Under the pieces are notes generated by a model. It saw only the letters and a list, made by a program, of their open reading frames with translations, was not told where the DNA came from and did not search any database. The position numbers and the translations under genes are program-made. From a virus: a DNA stretch of 38,394 nt. The stretch lies in IMG/VR virus record IMGVR_UViG_3300034020_000736, positions 1 to 38,394 of that record, one strand, 5' to 3'. Numbering within the stretch: the stretch's first letter is position 1; each line of letters begins with the position of its first letter. Below, piece after piece: positions 5,821 to 15,398 of this stretch.

Positions 5821-7120
5821 TCTACTGCACCACTGGCCGTTCTGGGCTCGTCCAGAACAACAGGCGCCAGATGGGCAATGGCTGACGTGGCTTATTCTTG
5901 CTGGCCGCGGCTTCGGTAAAACGCGCGCTGGGTCGGAATGGGTGCGCGACATGGTGTGTGGGGGCACGCCGCACGGAGCAGGCCGATACAAAAGGGTGGC
6001 GCTGGTTGCCGAGACCGCCGCAGACTGCCGCGACGTTCTGGTTGAAGGAGATAGCGGGCTGCTTGCAGTGCATCCAAAGGCATTCCGCCCAATCTATGAA
6101 CCGTCTAAGCGTCGGGTAACGTGGCCGAATGGAGCGGTTGCTACTCTGTTCAACGCCACAGAGCCCGATCAGCTGCGCGGCCCTCAACAAGATCTGGCTT
6201 GGTGTGATGAGCTGGCCAAATGGCGATACGCCGAAGAGACATGGGACATGCTGCAGTTCGGACTTCGGCTTGGCTCCGATCCTCGCCAGCTTATCACGAC
6301 GACGCCGCGGCCAATTGCTCTCCTGCGAAAAATCATGGCGGATAAGCGCACAGTCATCACGCGCGGATCGACGTTCGACAATGCAGCCAACTTAGCCGGC
6401 AGCTTTCTTGCCAACATTCGGCAGAAATACGAAGGGACGCGGCTTGGTCGGCAGGAGCTTAACGCCGAAGTTCTCGACGATGTGCCAGGCGCCTTGTGGA
6501 CTCGAGAAATCCTCGACAAGAGCCGCCGCAAGAAAGGCGACAAGCTGCCAGACATGCAGCGCGTGGTGGTAGCCATCGACCCAGCTGCTAAGAGCCAGGA
6601 AAACGCAAAAAGCGACGGCACAGCAGAAACAGGAATTATTGTTGCTGGCCTTGGCGTCGATGGGCGCGGCTACGTTCTGGACGATCAATCCTGTGCTCTG
6701 AGCCCTCAAGGATGGGCGCGCAGGGCCGTTGGTTGCGTTGATATCTGGTCTGCTGACGCCATCGTCGTCGAGACCAACCAAGGCGGCGATATGGTGCGCG
6801 AAGTTATCCGCGCGGTTCGCGACACCGTCGCAGTCATCGAGGTACACGCATCCCGCGGGAAGGTAACCCGCGCTGAGCCTATCAGCGCCCTATATGAGCA
6901 AGGCCGCGTTTCCCACGTCGGAGCGTTTGCGGACTTGGAAGATCAGATGGTGCTGTTTACCCCAATGGGCATCGCTGGCGCCACAACCGGCGACCGTGCG
7001 GACGCGCTGGTGTGGGCGTTGACCCAGCTGTTCCCGTCGCTGATCGTGAAGTCTGATGCTTATGACTGGTCGGACGCCTTCACCGGCAACGGTGGCGGCT
7101 CCGGCTGGCTGCGAATGTAG
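5732..7120 (+). CDS. terL: Terminase large subunit (ATPase and nuclease)
   Basis: A 462-residue packaging motor protein. The N-terminal ATPase has a Walker A motif AGRGFGKTRAG (residues 57-67, Lys63) and a Walker B LAWCDE (about 155-159). The coupling segment TTTPRP follows. The C-terminal RNase H-like nuclease begins at VVVAIDPAA (Asp about 282), and later acidic residues include ETNQGGD. Family length is typical. In P22-like phages this enzyme packages by headful. Confidence 0.93.
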   Translation: MLSPAESLAQLPEAEITAHLASLPEQTKADLLHHWPFWARPEQQAPDGQWLTWLILAGRGFGKTRAGSEWVRDMVCGGTPHGAGRYKRVALVAETAADCRDVLVEGDSGLLAVHPKAFRPIYEPSKRRVTWPNGAVATLFNATEPDQLRGPQQDLAWCDELAKWRYAEETWDMLQFGLRLGSDPRQLITTTPRPIALLRKIMADKRTVITRGSTFDNAANLAGSFLANIRQKYEGTRLGRQELNAEVLDDVPGALWTREILDKSRRKKGDKLPDMQRVVVAIDPAAKSQENAKSDGTAETGIIVAGLGVDGRGYVLDDQSCALSPQGWARRAVGCVDIWSADAIVVETNQGGDMVREVIRAVRDTVAVIEVHASRGKVTRAEPISALYEQGRVSHVGAFADLEDQMVLFTPMGIAGATTGDRADALVWALTQLFPSLIVKSDAYDWSDAFTGNGGGSGWLRM

Positions 7121-7185
7121 AAAACCATTCCGCGAAGTGTCGCCGATCCCCGGCCTGACACTTGGACATGAGGAATTAAATTCTC

Positions 7186-9270
7186 TTGGCCGACTACGGC
7201 AAGCCCTCCAAAAAGCTATCCGCGAACGAGCAAGCCGCCATCGTCAAAGAGGCGCGCGAGTTCATCGAGGATTCATGGACGCACGACCGCGACAACCGGA
7301 GGGATTCGGCGTCGGATCTGTCGTTCTTGGCCGGTAACCAGTGGCCCGATGCCATCCGCCGTGAACGTGAGGCGGCCAACCGCCCAATGCTGACGTTCAA
7401 CCGCCTGCCTCAGTTCGTGCGACAGGTGACCAACGACATCCGGCAGGCTGAGTTCTCAATCAAAGTGGCGCCCGAGGACGACGGTAGCGATCCCGAGCTT
7501 GCCCGCATCTATGATGGTCTGATCCGTCAAATTCAGTACCAGTCGAGTGCACGCCACGTCTATGCGCAGGCCGCAGAGCACCAGGCATCGTGCGGGATTG
7601 GCTGGTTCCGCATCTGCTGTGAATACCCCGACGATAGCGCGTTTAACCAGGAAATACGCATCAAGGGGATTCGCAACCCGCTATCTGTGTACGATGATGC
7701 GGGCGCCGTCGAGCCGGATAGGTCCGACGCGATGAAGCGCGCGATTGTCGAAGTGTGGCCGAAAAAGGCGTTCAAGGCCAAGTGGCCAAAGGCGCAGGAC
7801 GTGTCTGTAGACGTTCCGACCAATGACAACACCAATGATGGGGCCTTTTTCTGGGCAACCACCGACACCGTGCGCGTTGCCGAATACTGGCGCAAGGTTC
7901 CGGTCAAAAAGACTATTGCTCTACTCAGCAGCGGCGAAACGATCGACATCACCGGCAAGGGGGAGGCCGAGCTAGGTTACTTCCCGATCGAGCGCACGCG
8001 CGAAGTGGAAAGCCACAGGATCGAGAGCTACATCGTTTCTGGCTCTGAGGTGCTTTCGGGGCCGAGCGAGCATCCCGGTTCATATTTTCCAATCGTGCCG
8101 GTCATCGGCGGCGAGTTCCCGCTGGAAAATCGCACGTATCGATACGGCGTGATTCGGTTCGCGCGTGATCCTCAGCAGCTCTACAATTTCTACCGCACAG
8201 CCACGGCTGAGGCGATTGCGCTCGCGCCGAAGGCGCCTTACGTCGCCACAGCCGACCAGATCGGCCCTTACAAACAAATGTGGGATACGTCGCACACGAC
8301 GAACCGCCCGTATTTGCTGTATAAGCCAGATCCCAACGCTCCGGGAACCAAGCCGCAGCGCGAAGCCCCTCCTGCATTGCCTGCCGCGCTCATGCAAGAG
8401 GCTCAAATTGCCTCCGACGACATGAAGAATGTCACCGGCATTCACGACGCGGCCCTGGGCAAGCAAAGCAACGAAACGTCAGGTGTAGCCATTGGCCGGC
8501 GCCAGATGGAGTCTGACGTTGCCAATTACCATTTTGCGGACAACCTTCATCGCGCGCTTGAGTACGCCGGTCGGGTGCTGATTGACCTCATCCCGAAAAT
8601 CTACGACAACGAGCGCGTCATCCGTCTGATGGGCGAAAGCGACGACACCAAAGAAGAATTTGTCCCCATCAATCGTGTGGTCATGGGCATGGATGGTGTG
8701 CCGGTGACGATGAACGATCTTTCTGCGGCGCGCTTTGATGTGCGCGTGAAGGTCGGCAAGAGCTATACGACGCGCAGGGCCGAGGCTGCAGACAGCTTGC
8801 TGCAGTTCGTGGGCGCTGTTCCCGCCGCGGGCCAAGTCGCGGGCGATCTCATTGCCAAGAACTTTGACTGGCCCGGGGCCGACGAATTGGCCAAACGTCT
8901 GCGCAATCTCGTCCCGCCTCAAGTGCTGGTCGACCCGAAGAAGCCGGAGACCCAGCCGCCGCCCGACCCGATCGCGCAGCAAATGCAAGAGCTACAAATG
9001 CGCGGCGCTCAGGCCGAAGTGGCGAAGCTGAACGCCGAAGTTGAAAACAAGCGCATTGATAGTGTCGTGAAGATGATGGGCGCCATGCTGCCGCCTGAAG
9101 CGGTTGTGCAGACCTTCCCGATGCCGTTCCCTGACACAATGCCGCCAAGCATGCCGGACCAGCCGGCGATGCCTCCCAACATGCCGCCCGAAATCTCCGG
9201 TGGCGATATCGATTCCGCAGCACTGGCTCAGATGATGGGCCAGCCGCAGCCGATGCCGCCGCCTGGCTAA
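7186..9270 (+). CDS. Portal protein, P22 family
   Basis: A 694-residue protein, close to P22 gp1 (725), that forms the ring through which DNA enters and leaves. The core has the portal pattern NRPMLTFNRLPQFVRQVTND, EVWPKKAFKAKWP and YRYGVIRFARDPQQLYNFYR. The C-terminal 100 residues contain a Gln-rich coiled coil (QQMQELQMRGAQAEVAKL) and a Pro/Met-rich tail. The start is a TTG at 7186 preceded by GAGGAA. The ATG at 7167 in another frame stops after three codons, so TTG is the best start. Confidence 0.92.
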   Translation: MADYGKPSKKLSANEQAAIVKEAREFIEDSWTHDRDNRRDSASDLSFLAGNQWPDAIRREREAANRPMLTFNRLPQFVRQVTNDIRQAEFSIKVAPEDDGSDPELARIYDGLIRQIQYQSSARHVYAQAAEHQASCGIGWFRICCEYPDDSAFNQEIRIKGIRNPLSVYDDAGAVEPDRSDAMKRAIVEVWPKKAFKAKWPKAQDVSVDVPTNDNTNDGAFFWATTDTVRVAEYWRKVPVKKTIALLSSGETIDITGKGEAELGYFPIERTREVESHRIESYIVSGSEVLSGPSEHPGSYFPIVPVIGGEFPLENRTYRYGVIRFARDPQQLYNFYRTATAEAIALAPKAPYVATADQIGPYKQMWDTSHTTNRPYLLYKPDPNAPGTKPQREAPPALPAALMQEAQIASDDMKNVTGIHDAALGKQSNETSGVAIGRRQMESDVANYHFADNLHRALEYAGRVLIDLIPKIYDNERVIRLMGESDDTKEEFVPINRVVMGMDGVPVTMNDLSAARFDVRVKVGKSYTTRRAEAADSLLQFVGAVPAAGQVAGDLIAKNFDWPGADELAKRLRNLVPPQVLVDPKKPETQPPPDPIAQQMQELQMRGAQAEVAKLNAEVENKRIDSVVKMMGAMLPPEAVVQTFPMPFPDTMPPSMPDQPAMPPNMPPEISGGDIDSAALAQMMGQPQPMPPPG

Positions 9271-9312
9271 AGGGCGCCCGCCGCAAGGCGCATGTAACTT
9301 GAGAGATTGATC

Positions 9313-10098
9313 ATGAGCGAATCGACCACGCTGGAAAACCCAGCGCAAGTGCCCGTTGTGTCGCCGGAGTCCAAGCCGCAGGCTCGTGAGCCAGCGCCCG
9401 AGGCCGTTAAGCCCGAAAGTGCCGAAGTACCGCAGTCTGAGGAAACACCGGACACCCCTGAGAAGCCGAAAGTACCGTTTAAGGATCGGTTCAGCCAGGT
9501 TTACGCGCAGAAAAAGCAGGCCGAAGCCGAGGCTATGATGGCCAGAGCCGAAGCACAGCAGCTGCGCCGCGAGCTGGCTGAAATGCGGTCCAAGCCGTTG
9601 GATCAAATGCCGTATGAAGATCAAGATGATCTTCGCGTTCGGGCCGCAATCAAAGAGGAAAGGCTGGCAGAGAAGGAAAGCGAGGCACAACGTCGCGAAT
9701 GGCAGGCACACGATGCCCGCGCAGCGACGTTTCAAGCGAAGGTGAGCGAGGCATTGCCTCGAATGCCAGATCTTGTCGAGGTGTTCTCAACCATTCCTCT
9801 GTCGGACTTCGCTGCCGATCTAATTGCAGAGAGCGAGAAGGCGGCCGAGATCGCTTATTATCTCGGCAAGAATCCGCAAATCGCCCGGAACATTTACCAG
9901 CAGCCGCCGCATCTTCAGGGCGCAGAAATCGCGCGCATCGAGGCCCGCGTCAGCGCGGCGCCGACCGTGCGCAAAACCAGTAAGGCACCCGCACCCGCAC
10001 CGCTTCTGGGAGGTTCATCGTCGCCCGGGGTCAAAGACCCTGCCGACATGAGCATGGAAGAGTACAGCGCTTGGCGGGCTGGCAACACAAAGGCTTGA
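9313..10098 (+). CDS. Capsid scaffolding protein (gp8-like)
   Basis: A 261-residue protein between portal and coat genes, the place of P22 scaffold gp8. The N-terminal 55 residues are Pro/Glu-rich and disordered. Residues about 60-140 are a highly charged coiled coil (KKQAEAEAMMARAEAQQLRR). The C-terminus is short and polar, as expected for the coat-binding end of a scaffold. Sequence similarity is weak in such proteins, so the call relies on position and composition. Confidence 0.75.
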   Translation: MSESTTLENPAQVPVVSPESKPQAREPAPEAVKPESAEVPQSEETPDTPEKPKVPFKDRFSQVYAQKKQAEAEAMMARAEAQQLRRELAEMRSKPLDQMPYEDQDDLRVRAAIKEERLAEKESEAQRREWQAHDARAATFQAKVSEALPRMPDLVEVFSTIPLSDFAADLIAESEKAAEIAYYLGKNPQIARNIYQQPPHLQGAEIARIEARVSAAPTVRKTSKAPAPAPLLGGSSSPGVKDPADMSMEEYSAWRAGNTKA

Positions 10099-10104
10099 TG
10101 AGCT

Positions 10105-11367
10105 ATGCCGAACACGACATTGACTGCGGACATCGTCGCCAAAGAGGCGCTGGTGATCCTCGAGAATGAGATGGGCTGGGCTAAGAACCTGCACCGCGCC
10201 CATGAGGAAGAGTTTACCAACCGCGTCAACGGCTACAAGGTGGGCGAAACGATCTCGATTCGCCGCCCTGCTGACTTCACCGTTCGTACCGGTGCCACGT
10301 TGTCCGCGCAGGACGTGATCGAGGGCAAGACGACGCTGACGGTCGATCAGCAGATCGGCGTCGACTTTCAGTTTACGAGCACTGAGCTGACGCTCAAAAT
10401 CGAGGATCTTTCAGAGCGCGTGATCAAGCCGGCAATGTCAAGCCTGATCAACCACATGCACAACGACGTGCTGACGCAGATGTATCGCGGCGTCTACAAT
10501 TGGGTGGGGACGCCAGGCCAGACCATTAACAGCTTCGCTGACTTTGCCGAAGCGCCAAAGCGGCTGGATACCATGGCGGTTCCGACATCACAGCGCACGT
10601 CGGTACTGTCGCCAGCCGATCATTGGGGCCTCGTTGGCAACCAGACCAGCCTATACATCCAAGGCGCTGCCAATTCGGCCTATCGCGATGGGTCGCTCGG
10701 CAACGTCGGCGGCGTGGCAAACTACATGAGCCAGCTTGTCCCCATACACACCGTGGGGCCGCTTGGTGGAACGCCGCTCGTCAACGGCGCAACGCAGAAT
10801 GTCACCTACGACACTGCAAAGAACACCTGGACGCAATCGTTGATCACGGACGGCTGGACGGCTGCCGCAGCGGCTCGCGTAAAGGCTGGAGACGTGTTCA
10901 TCATGTATGCGGCCGGCACGTCTGGCGCTCGTGTGAAGATGGTCAACCCGAAGACGAAACAGGTTACCGACGTAGACCAGCAGTTTGTCGTGACATCAGA
11001 CGGCTCGTCGGACGGTTCTGGCAACCTCACGCTGACGATATCGCCGCCGATCATCACCAGCGGCGTGCACCAGACCGTCAACGTGGTTCCGGCCGACAAC
11101 GCCGGCCTGACGTTCACTGGCACGGCAAGCACGACCTATCCTCAGAACATGGTATTCCATAAAAACGCCATGGCGCTGGCGATGGTTCCGATGGAGATGC
11201 CACAGGCCGTCTACAACGGCTCGCGCCAGTCGTACAAGGGCATGAGCGTTCGCGTCATCCCGATCTATGACGGCACGAACGACATCAGCAAGTGGCGCCT
11301 TGACGTCCTGTACGGGCGCAAGCTGATCGATCCTCGCCTCGCAGTCCGCGCCAGCGGCACGTCGTAA
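10105..11367 (+). CDS. Major capsid (coat) protein, P22 gp5-like
   Basis: A 420-residue protein, near P22 gp5 (430). The N-terminal half carries an HK97-type core with N-arm and E-loop (VGETISIRRPADFTV). AYRDGSLGNVGG followed by LVPIHTVG resembles the P22 segment before the inserted immunoglobulin-like domain. Residues about 225-345 are beta-rich and correspond to that insertion. The end (ISKWRLDVLYGRKLIDPRLAVR) matches the conserved coat C-terminus. Confidence 0.9.
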   Translation: MPNTTLTADIVAKEALVILENEMGWAKNLHRAHEEEFTNRVNGYKVGETISIRRPADFTVRTGATLSAQDVIEGKTTLTVDQQIGVDFQFTSTELTLKIEDLSERVIKPAMSSLINHMHNDVLTQMYRGVYNWVGTPGQTINSFADFAEAPKRLDTMAVPTSQRTSVLSPADHWGLVGNQTSLYIQGAANSAYRDGSLGNVGGVANYMSQLVPIHTVGPLGGTPLVNGATQNVTYDTAKNTWTQSLITDGWTAAAAARVKAGDVFIMYAAGTSGARVKMVNPKTKQVTDVDQQFVVTSDGSSDGSGNLTLTISPPIITSGVHQTVNVVPADNAGLTFTGTASTTYPQNMVFHKNAMALAMVPMEMPQAVYNGSRQSYKGMSVRVIPIYDGTNDISKWRLDVLYGRKLIDPRLAVRASGTS

Positions 11368-11379
11368 GGGGTCTGATTG

Positions 11380-12003
11380 ATGGCAACCGTTGCAGATATC
11401 GTGATCAGAGCGCTGCGACGGCTGCCATCCGTGGTTGATGCCGCCGAAACACCGAGCGCAGAAGATGAAGCGCTCGGTGTCCAGGCTTTGAACGACATGC
11501 TCCGCGGGTGGGTTGCGGATGGTGTCGATTGTTTGATGCAGGATGAGTTAGTTCGCAACGATACGTTCGTGTTCTTCGTGCCTCCGAAAGCAGCGACTGC
11601 TGTGCTGATCGACGCGTTGTCATATGTCAGCACCTGGGATGCGTCGGCAAATTCGCCGGCACTGGCGTCGAGCAGCGGCACGAAGGGGTATGTCTACCGG
11701 GTGTCGACGGCAGGCAGCACCACGCTGGATAGCGTGACGAGCTGGGCAGCGGGTGAATTTGCGGTTTTCGACGGTGCGGCATGGGTCAAGGCTCAACCAA
11801 GCCGAAGGCACGAGGCCGGTGTTATCGCAATGTTGGCCGTGCGATTGGCCGAAAGTTTCGGGGTTGCGCCCGGCGCAGTGCTGGCACGGGACGCGTCAAA
11901 TGGCTGGACCAGTATTCAGGCTGATTTCATCGTTCCTGCGGCCAATACGTTTGACATTGGCATAGTGCGCGTGCCGTCACGGCGCTACGGTGAAATTATC
12001 TGA
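11380..12003 (+). CDS. gp4-like tail accessory / head-to-tail adaptor protein with inserted module
   Basis: A 207-residue protein immediately after the coat gene, where P22 gp4 lies. Start chosen at the ATG at 11380. N-terminal helices (VADIVIRALRRLP and EALGVQALNDMLRGWVADG) and the helical C-terminal half fit gp4, which plugs the portal. Unlike P22 gp4 (166 residues), it carries an inserted beta-rich stretch at about residues 86-140 (GTKGYVYRVSTAGSTTLDSV, then GEFAVFDGAAW). A similar module occurs in many other phage structural proteins. Confidence 0.75.
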   Translation: MATVADIVIRALRRLPSVVDAAETPSAEDEALGVQALNDMLRGWVADGVDCLMQDELVRNDTFVFFVPPKAATAVLIDALSYVSTWDASANSPALASSSGTKGYVYRVSTAGSTTLDSVTSWAAGEFAVFDGAAWVKAQPSRRHEAGVIAMLAVRLAESFGVAPGAVLARDASNGWTSIQADFIVPAANTFDIGIVRVPSRRYGEII

Positions 12004-13385
12004 TGTCCGTTCCCATCCCCCTCGCCTATCGCAGCGCTGCCGGTCGGTACGGACAGGACGGCGCGGCAAAACTCATGAATTTTTATGCCGAAGAAGTCGG
12101 CGACGAGGGCAAGGCCAAGGTGGCGCTTTATCCCATCGGGGGGCTGGCGCCGTTCGCGACACTCACAGGAGCCGGCGGCATACGTGCTCTACTCGCGCTA
12201 AGCGATGACGAGCTGATCGCCGTGGCCGGCCGCGTGCTATCGCGCATCGACTCGGGTGGTGGTGTGACGGCGCTCGGTGGCATCGTGTCCGATGGCCTTG
12301 TGACGATGGCGCGCAATCGGGCGAACCCCGTACAGTCGATGATCACCTGCGACGGCGCAACCAGCGTGCTGCAATCGGGCTCTCTGACATCGTTTACTGA
12401 TCCCGATCTTGCGCCGGCCAATAGCGTGTCGTCGCACTCCGGCTACTTCCTGTGGACCCACGACGACGGAATGATTACTTTTGCCGGCCCTGACGAGATT
12501 AATGTCGACGCGCTCGACATTTTGACAGCGGGCACCAGCCCTGACCGGCTTATGCGCGGCTACTCGCGCGGTTCGGATTGGCTGGCCTTCGGAGCGCGCA
12601 CGGTTGAAGTGTGGAATGAAACCGGCGGCGATAGTGTGTTTACGCGCACGACCACAGTCAACATCGGTTGCCTGTCTGCGGCCAGCGTGGCGGACATCGA
12701 TACTACGGTCTGCTTTGTTGCCCACGACGGCACTGTGCGCGTGCTCAATGGCTACACGCCGGAGCGGATCAGCACACACGAGATCGAGCGGCTTATTGCG
12801 AGCGATGCCAGCCCGTCGAAGATTCACGGCTATGGCTGGACTGAGCGCGGGCATCGGTTTTACGGATTGACCGGCAGCACCTGGACCACGGTCTACGACA
12901 TGACCACGGGCGGTTGGCATGATCGCAAGAGCGACGGCCTGTCGACGTGGCGCTGCGGATCGGCGGTGCAGCTCGGGACTAAGCGCATCTTCGGGCACAT
13001 CTCGAGCCCGTACCTGTATGAACTCAACCCCGATCTGCAGACCGAGGACGGCAACGAGATCGACTGCCACGTGATCTGCCCACCGATCCACGGCAAGCGG
13101 CTGCCGGTGTCCAACGTGGTGTTGGACGTGATTACAGGCGTCGGAACCGGCACGGGTGCAACGCAGAACGTCAACCCCGTGCTGCTTCTGGATTACAGCG
13201 AAGACGGGGCCAAGACCTGGAGTTCTGAGCGTCAACTTGCACTTGGCGCGCAGGGCCAGACGCAGCGCAAGCTCAAGGCAACGCGGCTAGGCCGGATCAG
13301 TGACGTAGGCCGCTCCTGGCGGATGCGGTGCACGGCCAGCGTAGTGCGATGCATCATGGGCGCGAGAATGAACGATGACACCTGA
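12003..13385 (+). CDS. Packaged DNA stabilisation protein, P22 gp10-like
   Basis: A 460-residue protein (P22 gp10 has 472) whose ATG overlaps the previous stop (TGATG). gp10 closes the portal-gp4 channel after packaging and supports the tail needle. The N-terminal pattern (PLAYRSAAGRYGQDGAAKLMN then FYAEE) and repeated beta-propeller-like blades (LTMxxSDWLAFG-type, VCFVAHDGTVRVLNGYTPER, TTVYDMTTGGWHDR) fit the family. A minus-strand ORF of 332 codons on the opposite strand is a codon-bias shadow. Confidence 0.85.
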   Translation: MSVPIPLAYRSAAGRYGQDGAAKLMNFYAEEVGDEGKAKVALYPIGGLAPFATLTGAGGIRALLALSDDELIAVAGRVLSRIDSGGGVTALGGIVSDGLVTMARNRANPVQSMITCDGATSVLQSGSLTSFTDPDLAPANSVSSHSGYFLWTHDDGMITFAGPDEINVDALDILTAGTSPDRLMRGYSRGSDWLAFGARTVEVWNETGGDSVFTRTTTVNIGCLSAASVADIDTTVCFVAHDGTVRVLNGYTPERISTHEIERLIASDASPSKIHGYGWTERGHRFYGLTGSTWTTVYDMTTGGWHDRKSDGLSTWRCGSAVQLGTKRIFGHISSPYLYELNPDLQTEDGNEIDCHVICPPIHGKRLPVSNVVLDVITGVGTGTGATQNVNPVLLLDYSEDGAKTWSSERQLALGAQGQTQRKLKATRLGRISDVGRSWRMRCTASVVRCIMGARMNDDT

Positions 13386-13509
13386 AGTGTACGCTCAGTT
13401 CGCGCTGATCGCGCGCAATCTGTCGCTTGCGGCTCCAAGCCCGCAAGAGCCGTTCGGGTCGCCAGCGTGGGTGCAGTTCCTTCAACGCGTCGCCAAGGCC
13501 ACGGGGTAA
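13375..13509 (+). CDS. Hypothetical protein, 44 aa
   Basis: ATG at 13375 overlaps the end of the gp10-like gene by 11 bases. It reads MTPEVYAQFALIARNLSLAA and ends ATG-stop, four bases before the next start. Short, amphipathic, in the right orientation and filling the gap between two genes. No family recognised. Confidence 0.5.
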   Translation: MTPEVYAQFALIARNLSLAAPSPQEPFGSPAWVQFLQRVAKATG

Positions 13510-13512
13510 ACC

Positions 13513-14250
13513 ATGAGCTTCCTGAAGGATTTTTTGAAGATCACCAGCCCTGCTTACGCAGTGACGAGCTTTTTGGGTAATCAGAAAAAGTCGGCAATGA
13601 GCGCGGCCGATCAAGCCGCGGCAGCGCAGGCCGAATACACCAACGCTGGTTATGGCAAACAGCGGGAAGAGCTGGGCAAGGGCTACACGGCGGCTGATAC
13701 GATCCTGAGCGGCTACGAAAAGCCGGGCCAGCAGGCCTATAGCCAGTATGCCGACAGCATTGGTGTCAACGGTCCTGACGGCTACGGCCGGGCTATGACG
13801 AGCTTCAACGCTGATCCGTTCCGCGCGGGAACTCAAGACGCCACGCAGCGCGCCATCCAGAGCATGTTCCGCCGTTACAACCCCACAGGCCAGACCGGCC
13901 AGCAAATGACGGCAGTCGGCCGCATCGGAGCGGATCGCTATGCCGGCGACGTCGACGCGTATCGCAATCGTCTGATGGGGTTCGGAACTCAGGGCGCGCA
14001 GTTCGGGATGCAGCGGGCGACCAACTCTATCGGCCAGGGTCAGGAGATGGGGCAATCGTTTCTCGGCCAGAACAACGCGCTCGCAAACGTCGAAACGCAG
14101 CGGCTCGGCAATCGCCAGGCCGCCAGCAACCAGTTTATGGATAACATCTTCAAAATCGGCGGCACGGCGCTTGGCATCGCAACGGGGGGAAGCGGGCGCT
14201 CCAACCCGCTGATGCAAGGGTATGGCTCTGGCTACATGGGTCCGCGCTGA
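13513..14250 (+). CDS. Putative internal virion / DNA ejection protein, 245 aa (gp7-like position)
   Basis: Gly-, Ala- and Gln-rich protein with an N-terminal helix (MSFLKDFLKITSPAYAV) and long helical repeats containing many Tyr-Gly pairs. Ejection proteins of P22-like phages occupy this position after gp10 and the needle. Its C-terminus carries the motif NPLMQGYG (Asn231), shared with the next four proteins. Preceded by a short gap and followed by an ATG overlapping its stop. Confidence 0.6.
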   Translation: MSFLKDFLKITSPAYAVTSFLGNQKKSAMSAADQAAAAQAEYTNAGYGKQREELGKGYTAADTILSGYEKPGQQAYSQYADSIGVNGPDGYGRAMTSFNADPFRAGTQDATQRAIQSMFRRYNPTGQTGQQMTAVGRIGADRYAGDVDAYRNRLMGFGTQGAQFGMQRATNSIGQGQEMGQSFLGQNNALANVETQRLGNRQAASNQFMDNIFKIGGTALGIATGGSGRSNPLMQGYGSGYMGPR

Positions 14251-15398
14251 TGGCACGCAATGCACTTATTCCGGCTCTGCAGCCGTTCCAATTGCCGACC
14301 GGTCCTGATGCCGGGAATTTTCTTAACCCTCTGATGGCCGGGATTCAACGCGCCGACCGGCTGAGCCAACAGGCCGTTGAGAACAACCAGAACCAGGAGC
14401 GTCTTGGCCTCGCCCGAAACGCCGACGCGCGGGCATCCAGCGAAGCCGCCGACGCCAAACGCGAACGCATGTTCAAGACGTTCGGCGCCATGAATCTTGC
14501 TGTTATCAACGAGCCAGACGAGGCCAAGGCCCGGCAGATGTTCCAGACCATCCGCCGCGTGACACCCGATTTCGACAAAGAAGTTGGATCGCAAGGCTTG
14601 GATCTCAACGACTATCGCAGCGTTTCTCGCGTGCTCGCGGCACGGGCTGGGGTGTTGCCGGACCCGCTCGAACGGCAGGCAAAGCAGGCCTCGATAGACA
14701 ACATGGGCAAGCAAGGGAAAATGATCGATGCTCAACTCGGTCAAATGAAGCTGCAGACGCCGGAGTACCGCGCCTCGATGGCGGCACAGTACGGCATCCA
14801 ACCAGGAACTCGCGAGTATCAGGCCTTTGTCCTCATGGGGCAATTGCCGACCAAGGATGGCGAGTCGACACTTGACAAAGAGGTTGCGAAAACGCGCGTT
14901 GAAATGGCGCAGAAAGATATTCAGTCCGGCATCGGGGCTCAGGAATTCCAAGGGTTGGCTGGTCAGTTGGACCGAATTGCTAAAGACCCAAGCCTAGGCG
15001 CCGCAATCGGTCCTATCCAAGGCAACGCCACGGTGCAATCAGCTGTAAACTTCCTTCCTTTTTCGCAGACAATAGGCCTCAACAATCCAAAGTTAAACGC
15101 CGATATTCGACGTCTGCAAGCTCAGCTTGTTCTTGCCGGCGGCGAGAAAATGAAGGGGCTAGGCGCACAGTCAGACGCCGACGCAGCGCGTCTGGAAACG
15201 GCAGTTGGCAACCTCACGCAAGCGCGCAACAAGCAAGAGTTTGAAGACGCGATTACCATTATTCGTCAGGGCGTTGCTGGCGCCATCGGCCGCGCGCAGT
15301 CGGCGTCGAAACAGTTCCCTCAACTCGGCGCCGGTCGCATCAATCCGCCGGCGGCATCGGGTGCGCCGGGTGTCGCTGACCCATTGGGGATTCGCTGA
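14250..15398 (+). CDS. Putative internal virion / DNA ejection protein, 382 aa
   Basis: Highly helical, Gln- and Ala-rich protein in the ejection-protein block. The N-terminus MARNALIPAL and NPLMAG (Asn26) carry forms of the shared NPLM motif. The middle (residues 40-230) has predicted coiled coils and the C-terminal 20 residues are Pro/Gly/Ala-rich. Start and stop overlap the neighbours (TGATG). By position it would be the counterpart of P22 gp20 or gp16. No direct sequence match can be claimed. Confidence 0.6.
   Translation: MARNALIPALQPFQLPTGPDAGNFLNPLMAGIQRADRLSQQAVENNQNQERLGLARNADARASSEAADAKRERMFKTFGAMNLAVINEPDEAKARQMFQTIRRVTPDFDKEVGSQGLDLNDYRSVSRVLAARAGVLPDPLERQAKQASIDNMGKQGKMIDAQLGQMKLQTPEYRASMAAQYGIQPGTREYQAFVLMGQLPTKDGESTLDKEVAKTRVEMAQKDIQSGIGAQEFQGLAGQLDRIAKDPSLGAAIGPIQGNATVQSAVNFLPFSQTIGLNNPKLNADIRRLQAQLVLAGGEKMKGLGAQSDADAARLETAVGNLTQARNKQEFEDAITIIRQGVAGAIGRAQSASKQFPQLGAGRINPPAASGAPGVADPLGIR

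Noticed and set aside
8992-9735. 247-codon minus-strand ORF
   Set aside because: Antisense to the portal end and scaffold start, Leu/Arg/His-rich, no ribosome site or domain.
12237-13235. 332-codon minus-strand ORF
   Set aside because: It lies wholly opposite the gp10-like gene, is His/Arg-rich with no domain and reflects codon bias in GC-rich DNA.
13354-14265. 303-codon minus-strand ORF
   Set aside because: Fully antisense to a plus-strand late gene. Composition is that of a shadow frame.
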